Part shown: positions 14,618 through 32,999 of the stretch, piece after piece
Position numbering within the stretch: the first letter of the stretch is position 1
Layout of the letters: every line of letters starts with the position of its first letter
Assembly: GCA_019802505.1 (NCBI GenBank)
Contig: JAFMOC010000393.1
Coordinates: 214,501-278,500 of the forward strand
From: Corydoras sp. C115
Lineage: Eukaryota; Chordata; Actinopteri; Siluriformes; Callichthyidae
Direction: 5' to 3'
Length of the DNA stretch: 64,000 bases
Notes under the pieces: model-generated
Told to the model about the DNA's origin: nothing
The model's input: only the letters and a program-made list of their open reading frames with translations
Database searches by the model: none
Position numbers and translations under genes: made by a program

Positions 14618-15732
14618 ATTTTTAGTTATTTATTTTTATTTAGGGTGGCACGGTGGCATAGTGGTTAGCACGTTCGCCTCTGAGCGCTAGGGATTCCCGG
14701 TTTGAATCCCAATGTGGGTGGAGGTTCCATGTTCTTCCCGTGTCCGCATGGGTTTCCTCCGGGTTCTCCGGTTTCCTCCCACAGTCCAAAAACATGGATC
14801 AAGTCAATTGAATTCTCAAAAAAAAATTGCCCCATATAGAGTGTGTTTGAGTGAGTGAGTGTGTGCCCAGCGATGGATTGGTGCCCTGTCCTGGGTCTAT
14901 CTGCCCAGCGCCCGAGACGTTCTTCCCTGGATGGGCATGGGGAACCCCACCGCGACCCTAATAGAGGATAAAGCGGGAGATAATGAATGAATGAATGAAT
15001 GAATGAATATTTTTATTTATTTTCTTATTTTATTATTTTTTTTCATTCAAATCCACACCGCTGCTTTGATTATCACAACATTTTACATTCTTAAACATCA
15101 GGACCCTGCAGGGAAGCATCTTTAAAGGAAAGGCCTTTATTTTTTTTTAGCACTCAAAGAAAGTTTGTTAATTTCACAACACACTCGAACACACAAACAT
15201 GTATACTGTAAGTTGCCTGAGGGTGAGCTGAGTGATTCTGTCAGTTGTGCAAATAGAGAGCGGTAACATAACCTTAAATATGAAAGTAAAATATTTGACA
15301 TTTGGCCAAAAAAAATATACCTGTACCCGCCCTAAAAAAACATCAGATAATGACGTCAATGCTGCTACAAAACGCTTGAAGGATTAACCAGAATGTGTGT
15401 CAAAACAAAAATGCTTTTGGTTTATTGATCCGTAGTCAACTCTGTGTTGAATGTGTACTGAGCTCTATCTCTCTCTTTCTCAGGGTCAAGTGGGGGGTGG
15501 ACTAATGTGTCAGATCCAAAATTCATGGATCCAGGCGGCGGTGTTAACCCCTCCCAGCAGCAAAGCTTCAGATGTACAGACCTTCACTAAAGTATCAATC
15601 TACACAAACTTTCTGGAAACTACAGTGGGGACCTTCCCCAACACCCTCAGTGGATCGGGTGTTGGTCACTCTGGCTCAACAGTACTTCTCTGCCTTATTG
15701 TTTTGATCCAAACATATATATTTTTTTCCTGA
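5668..15732 (+). CDS. Two-domain trypsin-like serine protease (polyserase-like), second domain inactive
   Basis: Ten coding exons are readable: 5668-5722 (signal peptide), 8664-8684, 11035-11197, 11293-11561, 11878-12023, 12115-12379, 12453-12623, 13648-13901, 13989-14086 and 15484-15732. Domain 1 has the activation site before IVGG, the His motif TAAHC, Asp in DNDLTLL and Ser in GDSGGP. An Asp six residues before that Ser (KDSCQGDSGG) predicts trypsin-like cleavage after Lys/Arg. A Thr/Pro linker leads to domain 2, where TAAHC has become TSASA, the Asp position is Ser and GDSGG reads GQVGG, so it cannot be catalytic. The C-terminus is a small-residue stretch followed by a hydrophobic tail ending at the stop, typical of a GPI-anchor signal; the protein should therefore sit on the cell surface. 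The overall plan resembles fish polyserase-2 or tryptase-like proteins. Exon 7 ends in phase 1 while exon 8 needs phase 2, so that junction is unresolved. Exon calls are otherwise phase-consistent. Confidence 0.85.
7737..7800. repeat. Mixed TG/TA microsatellite
   Basis: GTGTGTGT and TATATA runs with GTAT spacers, in protease intron 1. Confidence 0.9.
8144..8181 (+). mobile_element. SINE tail only (38 bp)
   Basis: GCGGAAGATAATGG-type tail between two copies of CCAGTAGTA (8,135-8,143; 8,182-8,190), an extreme 5' truncation. Confidence 0.75.
9322..9570 (+). mobile_element. Old diverged SINE of the same superfamily
   Basis: Head and core recognisable (GGCGGCATGGTGGCATAGTGG), body different (GGATTTAAGGTGAATTGG). 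Confidence 0.8.
10268..10616 (-). mobile_element. SINE copy, full length
   Basis: Target duplication GGTTATAATAATAAT on both sides. Confidence 0.95.
10646..10986 (+). mobile_element. SINE copy, full length
   Basis: Inserted in the AAT run next to the preceding copy; 50 bp before protease exon 3. Confidence 0.95.
12672..12934 (-). mobile_element. SINE copy, head missing
   Basis: Tail to core; stops at GGGGAGAACA. Begins 49 bp after protease exon 7. Confidence 0.92.
13048..13504. mobile_element. Tc1-ended miniature element, copy A
   Basis: The left end CAGTACCAGTCAAAAG is repeated inverted at the right end (CTTTTAACTGGTACT). The interior has matching palindromic arms (GTAGTCCATCTGT and ACAGATGGACTACAG). 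Its open frame is not a gene, since the same sequence recurs at two other loci. It sits in intron 7 of the protease gene. Confidence 0.75.
14123..14180. repeat. (TA)n microsatellite left of a SINE
   Basis: Perfect TA run abutting the tail of the SINE at 14,184. Confidence 0.95.
14184..14534 (-). mobile_element. SINE copy inside a TA tract
   Basis: TA microsatellites on both sides, in protease intron 9. Confidence 0.95.
14536..14612. repeat. (TA)n microsatellite right of the same SINE
   Basis: TA run on the head side of the SINE, so the SINE interrupts one long TA tract. Confidence 0.95.
14642..15008 (+). mobile_element. SINE copy, full length
   Basis: Duplication ATTTTTATTTA at both ends. 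Confidence 0.95.
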
Positions 15733-16442
15733 ATCGGCTTGGAATTAGCATCAAATCTTGAAAGCATATGCTGTTATCAATATTATACATAATATATTAA
15801 ACACTATATATATATTTTCTAAAAAAAAAAATCTAATAAAATAAAAGGTTGGTGCCATCTTGCAAAATAAGTTTAGCCTTAAACACCCTAAAAAGCACCT
15901 TTAAAAGACAGCAGATGTTTTGTTACACAGTGAACTGAAATAAAGCAAGAATACAGTATGTGATATTTTATCATTATATTACTATGTGATAGTTTATTAT
16001 TAGTATGTGAGTACTTTTAACTATATTAACTAAATAAACTTATTATTAAAGCATTATTAAATAAAAAAAAACCTTCATAACTACCTGAAATACCTCAAAG
16101 TGTGCTTTAATTGCACTTGTTGAACTTAATTAGTGCTTCTGAAAGGTCCTCCAAAAGAGACCTGTGCAGTGAATTTATGAAAATGTTAAGTCATTAAATC
16201 ATAATGTCATGCTCACGTGCGGGGGAACTGGCTTTTAGGGAGGAGTGCTGCACAGAATACATTGCACTTTGTGACTGCCAGAATCAAAATGTGAAATGAG
16301 CTGACAAGGAACACGTTTTAATAATAAGATATGAAGGACACACTGTACAGCTTGCTGCCTCTTGCACCATGACAATTTTGTTCCCCAGTTATCAAGTTCA
16401 TTTAAGTTCATTTTCATATTTGATTATAAAGAAATATATATT
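15733..16442 (+). other. 3' UTR and intergenic DNA after the protease gene
   Basis: AT-rich sequence. AATAAA-like hexamers near 15,835 could end the protease transcript. I see no open frame with splice support and no recognisable repeat. Confidence 0.4.
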
Positions 16443-17127
16443 ATTCATTCATTCATTATCTCCCGCTTTATCCTCTATTAGGGTCGCGGTGGGAGAACGT
16501 TTCGGGCGCTGGGTATATAGACCCAGGACAGGGCGCCAATCCATCGCTGGGCACACACTCACTCACACAGACACACTCTATATGGGGCAATTTGGAGAAC
16601 TCAATTGACTTGATCCATGTTTTTTGGACTGTGGGAGGAAACCGGAGAACCCGGAGGAAACCCACGCAGACACGGGGAGAACATGGAAACTCCATCCAGA
16701 TGCGGATTCGAACCGGGAATCCCTAGCGCTGAGGCGAACATGCTAACCACTAAGCCACCGTGCCATCAATAAAAGAACAAATTTATTTATTTTAACATTC
16801 ATTCATTATCTCCCGCTTTATCCTCTATTAGGGTCGCAGTGGGGTTCCCCATGCCCATCCAGGGGAGAACGTCTCGGGCGCTGGGCAGATAGACCCAGGA
16901 CAGGGCGCCAATCCATCGCTGGGCACACACTCACTCACACAGACACACTCTATATGGGGCAATTTGGAGAATTCAATTGACTTGATCCATGTTTTTTGGA
17001 CTGTGGGAGGAAACCGGAGAACCCGGAGGAAACCCACGCAGACACGGGGAGAACATGGAAACTCCACCCAGATTCGAACCGGGAATCCCTAGAGCTGAGA
17101 GGAGAACGTGCTGACCACTAAGCCATA
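16443..17127 (-). mobile_element. Two tandem SINE copies
   Basis: 16,443-16,766 (missing part of the GGGGTTCCCC block) and 16,797-17,127 (short gap in the B-box region), same strand. Confidence 0.93.
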
Positions 17128-18000
17128 TATATTAATTCTTATCTTTATAAACCAACAACTCAATCAGTAACAAAGACTTATTGAAGTTTAAAATTTCTTG
17201 AACGGCTGCTTTAAACATATTATTATTCATAAATGTGTTAATTTATCTACACGCACCTAAATTATAGTGTTATTCAGTCAGAATGGACTAACATATTTTA
17301 ATTGCCAAATAATTGCATTCAACTCACATTACCTAATCAGTCATGCTAAAACAGCGTAGCTTTACACTGTTCAACCTTTTCTTCTCCATTAGGGTAATAA
17401 GGGTATCACCCTCAGCAAACCCCACCCATACCCAAGGCTGTGCCTCATGTTGTTCTTACAGGAAAGTCTTCATTCCCTTAAAGCATTTGCTGTCTTTTGT
17501 CACAGGTCTTTGGAAGTATTTGATGCATTGCCTTGTGACGTCTCTCTTTTCCTATTTATATGCAGATCATTAGCAGACACTTTGTTTAGTAGTAAATAAC
17601 TGAATATTTATATAAATGAGCAGCTTATTATTATTAAATAACGAAGTAAGCCAAAAGTTATTGTACCCGTTTCCCAAATTATTGACTGTTATCTTTTTGA
17701 AATGAATTGGGAATAAACAGCAAAGCCGAATTGTTTGAATCCTTCTGATCACGTTTTTCATGATATGTGTTTAATGAAATATATGGTGGGATGATCTTAA
17801 CGTAATCCCAGTTCACGCTTATAAATTATATTTTACCTGCTTTCAATTTATATTCAATTTATTTCGATTGAAATGTGTAAATCTGTGGGGACCATGTGCA
17901 TTATTTGTGAATATGTGAAATGACACTTTGTACAGACTGACGCTGATAATAAAGTTATAATGCTCTTCACTTTGTTTGTTTGATGTTTTATTCGTAGTTT
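17128..18000. other. Intergenic DNA
   Basis: AT-rich, no repeat or splice-supported frame recognised. Confidence 0.4.
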
Positions 18001-18005
18001 TAAAA

Positions 18006-18707
18006 TTCATTCATTCATTATCTTCCACTTTATCCTCTATTAGGGTCGCGGTGGGGTTCCCCATGCCCCCATGGAGAACTTCTTGGGCGCTGGGCAGATA
18101 GACCCAGGACAGGGCGCCAATCCATGGCTGGGCACACACTCACTCACACAGACACACTCTATATGGGGCAATTTGGAGAACTCAATTGACTTGATCCATG
18201 TTTTTGGACTGTGGGAGGAAACCGGAGAACCCGGAGGAAACCCACGTGGACACGGGGAGAACATGGAAACTCCACCCAGATGGGGATTCGAACCGGGAAT
18301 CCCTGGCGCTGAGAGGAAAACGTGCTAACCACTAAGCCTGCCGCTCTACTTCGAAAATATTCATTCATCCATTATCTTCCGCTTTATCATCTATTAGGGT
18401 CGCGGTGGGGTTCCCCATGCCCATCCAGGGGAGAACGTCTTAGGCGCTGGGCAGATACACACAGGACAGGGTGCAAATCCATCGCTGGGCACACACTCAC
18501 TCACACAGACACACTTTATATGGGGCAATTTCGAGAATTCAATTGACTTGATCCATGTTTTTGGACTGTGGGAGGAAACCGGAGAACCCGGAGGAAACCC
18601 ACGCGGACACAGGGAGAACCTGGAAACTCCACCGAGATGGGGATTCGAACCGGGAATCCCTAGCGCTGAGAGGAGAACGTGCTAAACCACTAAGCCACCG
18701 TGCCGCC
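18006..18707 (-). mobile_element. Two tandem SINE copies
   Basis: 18,006-18,340 and 18,359-18,707, joined by TCTACTTCGAAAATATTC; a similar joint (CTCTACTTTGAAAACATTC) recurs near 23,080. Confidence 0.93.
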
Positions 18708-19024
18708 TAGTTTTAAAATGTTTGTTTTAATTATAATTCAATCTAAATTTATTAGACCTACTGTGTTTACCAACCCCACAAAAACATGATTAGTCATTAA
18801 ACTATTAAATTATGTTTGATGGGTTGTTGCTTTTGTTTTAATGAATTGGTGACGTTATTCCAGTGTAACACACATACATAACAAAGTATGCGCGACAAAC
18901 AAATTTTTGCAATGTCACTGAACTAGTTTTGTCAGCATGAGAAGAAAGACGGACTGTACGTGTCGGTTCATGAAAATAGCAGATACTCCTTAAACGTATC
19001 CCCCAAAAGTATTTGAAAAAAAAT

Positions 19025-19160
<136 letters not shown>

Positions 19161-19166
19161 AATAAA

Positions 19167-19513
19167 TCCATCCATCCATCCATCCATTATCTCCCGCTTT
19201 ATCCTCTATTAGGGTCGCTGTGGGTTCCCCATGCCCATCCAGGGGAGAACGTTTCGGGCGCTGGGCAGATACACCCAGGACAGGGCGCCAATCCATTGCT
19301 GGGCACACACTCACTCACACAGACACACTCTATATGGGGCAATTTGGAGAACTCAATTGAATTGATCCATGTTTTTGGACTGTGGGAGGACACCGGAGAA
19401 CCCGGAGGAAACCCACGCAGACACGGGGAAAACATGGAAACTCCACCCAGATGGGGATTCAAACCGGGAATCCCTAGTGCTGAGAGGCGAACGTGCTAAA
19501 CCACTAAGCCACC
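19167..19513 (-). mobile_element. SINE copy, full length
   Basis: Tail repeat is CATC rather than CATT; abuts the TA run. Confidence 0.95.
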
Positions 19514-19559
19514 CATATAAATAAATATATATAATAAATTCTTTATGTTTATTTTTCTA

Positions 19560-19765
19560 ACTCATGTATCCTACTGAAGGTCTGGAAAAGAAACAGCATG
19601 AACAGGCCTTCAGTCACTACAATGCACCTAAAAGCAGCTATGCTTTGGGATTAAGAAGACTATGGGTGAACATGACCCAGGGTGTGAACATGCAGATGCC
19701 AGACAGACAGGATCTTGCCATCTCTGCCAGGGAATGACACATAGGACCTATATTCTGTGAGGTAA
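19560..19765. other. Unique stretch ending in a donor-like site, unassigned
   Basis: A stop-free frame of about 55 codons (YPTEGLEKKQHEQAF at its start) ends in TGA, and GAGGTAAG follows. It is more GC-rich than its flanks. I cannot link it to any gene. Confidence 0.2.
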
Positions 19766-20007
19766 GATTACCACACATTGTGTCACTGTGACACTCTTAA
19801 TAAATAATTCATATTTAATTAATCTACATTACATTTTTCATGATTATGAAATGTGCAATTTCTAAAAACACTATATATGCTGCATGTATGTTATTCAGAC
19901 ATTGACGCCAATGATATTATAAGGCATACCCAAAATATTCTCTGAATCTTTATAACCAGAATGTACAGTAATCATTTTTAGAATAAAATGATACAAAATA
20001 TAAGCAC

Positions 20008-20640
20008 GCTGGCTTAGTGGTTTAGCACGTTCGCCTCTCAGCGCTAGGGATTCCCGGTTCGAATCCCCATCTGGGTGGAGTTTCCATGTTCCCCCTGTGT
20101 CCGCGTGGGTTTCCTCCAGGTTCTCTGGTTTCCTCCCACAGTCCAAAAACATGGATCAAGTCAATTGAATTCTCCAAATTGCCCCATATAGAGTGTGTCT
20201 GTGTGAGTGAGTGTGTGCCCAGCGATAGATTGGCGCCCTGTCCTGGGTGTATCTACCCAGCGCCCGAAACGTTCTCCCATGGATGGGCATGGGGAACCCC
20301 CCCCTCCCCGACCCTAGTACAGGACAAATTGGTTGGCATATTCTCCTTTAAGTGCTGGGTGTGGAGTTTCCATGTTCTCCCCGTGTCCGCGTGGGTTTCC
20401 TCCGGGTTCTCCGGTTTCCTCCCACAGTCCAAAAACATGGATTAAGTCAATTGAGTTCTCCAAATTGCCCCATATAGAGTGTGTCTGTGTGAGTGAGTGT
20501 GTGCCCAGCGATAGATTGGCGTCCTGTCCTGGGTGTATCTGCCCAGCGCCCGAGACGTTCTCCCCTGGATGGGCATGGGGAACCCCACCGCGACCCTAAT
20601 AGAGGATAAAGCGGGTGATAATAATGAATGAATGAATGAA
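20008..20640 (+). mobile_element. Two tandem SINE copies
   Basis: 20,008-20,327 and a head-reduced 20,335-20,640. Confidence 0.92.
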
Positions 20641-20689
20641 TGTTTAATTTACTTTTTGAGTCGCTAGCTAGTTTATGTCCTTTTAGCCC

Positions 20690-20931
20690 TGAAGTTGGCG
20701 CTAAAGCCCCAGTTGGTTCAGCGCAGCGCCAACATGGCGGAAGAAGAAGCGGAGGCGCCGGTTGTCATGGGGAACGTTTACAAACGTTCGGGTTTGAAGC
20801 AGAATGGATTGGTTTGAATGTTGTTTTTATTTTTATTTACCCGTTTGGTTTACATTAAAACAGCGGCGTCGTGTGTTTTTCTGTAAATTCTAACTAATGC
20901 TTCAGCAGAAGACGGATAAGTTCGTTTGAAG

Positions 20932-20934
<3 letters not shown>
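20690..20934 (+). promoter_or_regulatory. GC-rich probable promoter with a CAACATGGCGG motif
   Basis: CpG-rich island-like stretch in an AT-rich neighbourhood. CAACATGGCGG at about 20,729 matches the YY1-type motif common at vertebrate transcription starts. It lies upstream of the small membrane-protein gene, so I assign it there by position only. Confidence 0.4.
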
Positions 20935-27617
<6,683 letters not shown>

Positions 27618-27943
27618 AGAGGAATGCAGCTGGAGGAGTGGATTCGTGCCAAGCTACACGAAGAGGCTAAACAGTCACGCACGTATAAGAGCTTACTGAA
27701 TACGTGTTGTGATCCGTAAAGATGACGGATGCTTTTTTTTTTTTCTTCTTCTTGTTTTTGTTAACAACAATTTAACAAGAATAATAAGTTCTTTTGTATA
27801 GAAAGGTCCAGATCTGAGAACTTTCGTAACTGAAACTGATTGTGAGTCAAATTTCTCGTCAGTGTCTTTTGCCCCCTTAAAGAAGAGGCCCACAGACACA
27901 GGCCCAAATTGTTTGGAGTATCTGTATATCTGGTAAAAAAAAT

Positions 27944-28294
27944 TCATTCATTCATTATCTTCGGCTTTATCCTCTATTAGGGTCGCGGTGGGGTTCCTCA
28001 TGCCCATCCAGGGGAGAAGGTTTCGGGCGCTGGGCAGATACACCCAGGACAGGGCGCCAATCTATCGCTGGGCACACACTCACTCACACAGACACGCACA
28101 CATACACATTCTATATGGGGCAATTTGGAGAACTCAATTGACTTGATCCATGTTTTTGGACTGTGGGAGGAAACCGGAGAACCCGGAGGAAACCCACGGG
28201 GAGAACATGGAAACTCCACCCAGATGGGGATTCGAACCGGGAATCCCTAGTGCTGAGAGGAGAACATGCTAAACCACTAAGCCACCGTGCCGCT
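27944..28294 (-). mobile_element. SINE copy, full length
   Basis: Lies about 330 bp after the stop codon of the Cys-rich gene. Flanks share CTGGTAAAAAAAATT (27,930 and 28,284). Confidence 0.93.
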
Positions 28295-28330
28295 GGTAAA
28301 AAAAATTTTTTTTTAAAACATTCTCGATAA

Positions 28331-28608
28331 AGGGGTGGAATTTCCATGTTCTCCCCGTGTCCTCGTGGGTTTCCTTCGGGTTCTCCGGTTTCCTCCCACA
28401 GTCCAAAAACATGGATCAAGTCAATTGAATTCTCAAAATTGCCCCATATAGAGTGTGTCTGTGTGAGTGAGTGTGTGCCCAGCGATGGATTGCTGTCCTG
28501 TCCTGGGTGTATCTGCCCAGCGCCCGAAACGTTCTCCCCTGGATGGGCATGGGGAACCCCACCGCGACCCTAATGGAGGATAAAGCGGGAGATAATGAAT
28601 GAATGATA
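28331..28608 (+). mobile_element. SINE copy, head missing
   Basis: Begins at TGGAATTTCCATG, after the B box. Confidence 0.92.
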
Positions 28609-28609
28609 A

Positions 28610-29598
28610 ATGATACAGTGCCTTCTATAAACACTAGTACACTTTACATTCCAAAACATCACAACATAAGAATTAAAACTCTATTTACATACAGTGTAAA
28701 GTTCAGACATCTTTCAAAAATACAAGCTATTGAAATTATTTATAATAATTTACTGACCAACATTATTTTAAACAATAAATTTAGAAATTAAGAACAGCAG
28801 TATGAGTATACAGATGCCACTCTGAAGGGGCAAGACAGAACCGAGGGCAATAGATGGTAATTGATGCACCTGATGGGGGTTCTTCTAAAGGCTGGTGTGC
28901 AGCTATGAAATGGGGCAAGACACAACAGTTGTTTTACAGCAACAATTGGTGAAAGTGCCGGCAGAACTGAAAGATTAGTCTTATTTTGTATGAAAAAATG
29001 CTTTTTGTTGCCGCTGCGCACCTTTCCTGCCTTTTGTGTGTCACCCCGTCTTATATACCTGCACACCGAGGAGAAGTCACCCTGAATTGCCCTCGATTCT
29101 GTCTTACTTCCCCTTGAAAGACATCTATTTACTTTCCCTTTTTCAATACCTCCTGATATGCATTGTTCAACAGTCCGGGGTCAGAAGTGTCAGATTGCTT
29201 TTCATGAGAAGGTCTCATCATGTCATTTCTGTAATATTCTGTTGCTTGCACTTTAGTTTTTATTTTTCTTGTAAATAAAATGTGAATAATGTTTAAATAA
29301 ATGACGCCTGAACGCGATTCATTGTAAACCAGCTATTAATCACATGCTGAGTTCATGTACGGGTTCATACTCGACCTAAACGCTTAGAACACTAAACGCT
29401 CGGAATTCAACTTCAAGCAAACAAAGGCTTTTCATTGTTTAAAGGCACTTTTAAAGGTGTTTTAAAGGTTTGTTTACGGACATCCCCCATTTTATCCTTC
29501 AAAAAGGTCTTAAGATAATTTGTACGTGTTAATTTCTATGAAATCAGAGTGTTGGGCCATCAATCTAATCTGCTTTGACCCAAAATCATCAATAAAAA
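28610..29598. other. Intergenic DNA
   Basis: No recognisable repeat; frames present lack splice or domain support. Confidence 0.4.
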
Positions 29599-29610
29599 TA
29601 GATTTTATTC

Positions 29611-29966
29611 TTTCATTCATTCATTATCTCCCGCTTTATCCTCTATTAGGGTCGCGGTGGGGTTCCCCATGCCCATCCAGGGGAGAACGTCTCGGGTGCT
29701 GGGCAGATACACCCAGGACAGGGCGCCAATCCATCGCTGGGCACACACTCACTCACACAGACACACTCTATATGGGGCAATTTGGAGAATTCAATTGACT
29801 TGCTCCATGTTTTTGGACTGTGGGAGGAAACCGGAGAACCCGGAGGAAACCCACACGGAGAAAGACATGGGGAGAACATGGAAACTCCACCCAGTTGGGG
29901 ATTCGAACCGGGTATCCCTAGCGCTGAGAGGAGAACATGCTAAACCACTAAGCCACCGTGCCGCCC
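29611..29966 (-). mobile_element. SINE copy, full length
   Basis: Duplication TAGATTTTATTC (29,599-29,610; 29,967-29,978). Confidence 0.95.
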
Positions 29967-30294
29967 TAGATTTTATTCATCCTAAAAGAAATTCTTGAAA
30001 AAGGTTGTGCCCCATGTTTCATAATCATCTGCAAAATGGAAAAGGTGTTGAAATCAGGACCTTAGAACCTTTCTACAACAACGGGAACATTTTCTTTGTA
30101 ATTTTACTAAAACAAAGATGAGATTTAACCTCCACTTGAAGTTTGTTGGGCTTTACAGCAGACAGTCATCAGTTTATAGAAACTCCTGTACACCTGCTTT
30201 TTGGGTAATTATCTAATTAGTTAATAATGCAGCTTCAGCAACCACAAAGGTGGCTCACGTTCCAAAACGTAAAAGATTCCCATGTTTCGACACA

Positions 30295-30452
30295 CACCAG
30301 GTTCACATGTTCCAAATATGCACCAGGTTCACATGTTCCAAATATGCACCAGGTTCACATGTTCCAAAATATGCATCAGATTCACATGTTCCAAATATGC
30401 ATCAGATTCACATGTTCCAAAATATGCATCAGGTTCACATGTTCCAAAACAC
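30295..30452. repeat. 26/27-bp tandem repeat
   Basis: Six units share GGTTCACATGTTCCAAA and ATATGCA, differing by G/A and an extra A. Open frames across it are artefacts. Confidence 0.9.
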
Positions 30453-30721
30453 TTTTGGTTCACCGCTGATGAAGATATTACTGTGTGACCTGAATGTGAG
30501 TCACTTGTAGACAACACGTTTTTAATCTGGCCCGCATTTCAGAACTGGGAGTCTCGTCAATCCATGTGACCATGGTCTGTTTGAAGCTCGGTGATTAGTG
30601 TTTTTAACTCACAGCTCTTCTGTGTGCAGTTTAAATAATCTCTCCTTGTGTGAGTGTTTTTTAATCTCTAGAAACCATGGTTTCCAAGCCAAATTATGCA
30701 AGTCGGTGAATTAAGAAGTCT

Positions 30722-31410
30722 AATTGGCCTTTTCATGTGAATATGTTTGTGGCCTTTCACCCCAGGATGAACCCTCTGTACCCCCTGATTAAATGCTATA
30801 ACTGATAAAATGATTTTATTAAAGGAAAATAAATCCTAAACATTTTAATGACTGATCTCACAGTAATTTAAGGTTTTAATAATGTAGAAAACATTCCGGT
30901 GGTGGCTTAGTGGTCGGCACGTTCGCCTCTCAGCGCTAGGGATTCCCAGTTCGAATCCCCATCAGGGTGGAGTTTCCATGTTCTCCCCGTGTCCACGTGG
31001 GTTTCCTCCGGGTTCTCCGGTTTCCTCCCACAGTCCAAAAACATGGATCAAGTCAATTGAGTTCTCCAAATTGCGCCATATAGAGTGTGTCTGTGTGCAT
31101 GAGTGTGTGCCCAGCGATGGATTGGCACCCTGTCCTGGGTGTATCTGCCCAGCACCCGAAACGTTCTCCCCTGGATGGGCATGGGGAACCCCACCACGAC
31201 CCTAACATAGGATAAAGCAGAAGATAATGAATGAATGAATAATTGTCCTTTTCATGTGAATATGTTTGTGGCCTTTTACCCCAGGATGAACAGCCTGATT
31301 AAATGCTATAACTGATAAAATTTTATTATTAAAGGAAAATAAATCCTAAACATTTTAATGACTGATCTCATAGTAATTTAAGGTTTTAATAATGTAGAAA
31401 ACCTTCCTCA
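30722..31410. repeat. Direct duplication of 170 bp flanking a SINE
   Basis: 30,722-30,897 and 31,241-31,410 are near-identical (both start AATTG.CCTTTTCATGTGAA), with one SINE between them at 30,898-31,240. The offset is 519 bp. Confidence 0.9.
30898..31240 (+). mobile_element. SINE copy between duplicated flanks
   Basis: Head begins at GGTGGCTTAGTGG; both flanks are copies of one 170-bp sequence. Confidence 0.94.
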
Positions 31411-31586
31411 TAAACCAAAACTTCCAAGTACTAAATCTCAAGTGATGCTTTCAGTCGGATGACTGAGGATTCACAGTGCTGCTGCGACAGTGACCTCTAC
31501 TGGCTCTTAAAAGAATTTAAAGGTGAACACGCCCCCTTGCTGCTGGGTTGTTAAAAAGAGAAAAAAACTACAAAACTCTAATTATT

Positions 31587-31939
31587 CATTCATTCATTCA
31601 TTCATTATCTCCCGCTTTATCCTCTATTAGGGTCGCGGTGGGGTTCCCCATGCCCATCCAGGGGAGAACGTTTCGGGCGCTGGGCAGATAGACCCAGGAC
31701 AGGGCGCCAATCCATCGCTGGGCACACACTCACTCACACAGAAACACTCTATATGGGGCAATTTGGAGAGTTCAATTGACTTGATCCATGTTTTTGGACT
31801 GTGGGAGGAAACCGGAGAACCCGGAGGAAACCCACGTGGACACGGGGAGAACATGGAAACTCCACCCAGATGGGGATTCGAACCGGGAACCCCTAGCGCT
31901 GAGAGGCGAACGTGCTAACCACTAAGCCACCGTGCCGCC
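31587..31939 (-). mobile_element. SINE copy, full length
   Basis: Duplication ACTCTAATTATT on both sides. Confidence 0.95.
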
Positions 31940-32228
31940 ACTCTAATTATTTGTAAATTAAATTAATTGTAAAATACAAACATTTTATATCTCTTTTAAA
32001 GTTAAAAGAATATTGATTACACATTGATGCAACATTCTGAGCTCATGAATAAACTGAAATCACTTCACTTCTGAAAGAACTGTAAGAATTGAGGTTCGTA
32101 AACTTGCCTTTCTTTTGTGTTTGTGTACACATTTCTATCATCACAAATAAGTAAATACTACCTGAACCTAAAACCAGCGCTATGAATGAATGGATTTTGC
32201 ATGTTTTGTTGGAAGGGATTTAGATTTA

Positions 32229-32577
32229 TTCATTCATTCATTATCTTCTGCTTTATCCTCTATTAGGGTCGTGGTGGGGTTCCCCATGCCCATCCAGGGG
32301 AGAACGTTTCGGGTGCTGGGCAGATACACCCAGGACAGGGCGCCAATCCATCGCTGGGCACACACACACACACACAGACACACTCTATATGGGGCAATTT
32401 TAAGAACTCAATTGACTTGATCCATGTTTTTGGACTGTGGGCGGAAACCGGAGAACCCGGAGGAAACCCACGCAGACAAGGGGAGAACATGGAAACTCCA
32501 CCCAGATGGGGATTTGAACTGGGAATCCCTAGTGCTGAGAGGAGAACGTGCTAAACCACTAAGCCACCGTGCCGCCC
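32229..32577 (-). mobile_element. SINE copy, full length
   Basis: Flanks share ATTTAGAT; CA run expanded in the body. Confidence 0.94.
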
Positions 32578-32613
32578 ACATTTAGATAAAATATACAAGT
32601 TATATATACATAT

Positions 32614-32960
32614 AGCGGCACGGTGGCTTAGTGGTTTAGCATGTTCTCCTCTCAGCGCTAGGGATTCCCGGTTCGAATCCCCATCTGGGTGGAGTTTCCA
32701 TGTTCTCCCCGTGTCTGCGTAGGTTTCCTCCGGGTTCTCCGGTTTCCTCCCACAGTCCAAAAACATGGATCAAGTCAATTGAGTTCTCCAAAATTGCCCC
32801 ATATAGAGTGTGTCTGTGTGAGTGAGTGTGTGCCCAGCGATGGATTGGCGCCCTGTCCTGGGTGTATCTACCCAGCGCCCGAAACGTTCTCCCCTGGATG
32901 GACATGGGGAACCCCCCCAGTGACCCTAATAGAGGATAAAGCGAAGGATAATGGATGGAT
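32614..32960 (+). mobile_element. SINE copy, full length
   Basis: Ends about 50 bp before the GC-rich cln3 promoter region. Confidence 0.95.
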
Positions 32961-32999
32961 GTGATTTACAGATGGGATACTTTTGTTTATGTAAGTGTC

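Noticed and set aside
20733..20816. A 27-codon frame starting MAEEEAEAPVV
   Set aside because: No donor in phase and a stop soon after; kept only as part of the promoter region.
30227..30517. Repetitive protein frames with HVPNMHQ-like units
   Set aside because: They come from a 26/27-bp tandem repeat open in several frames.
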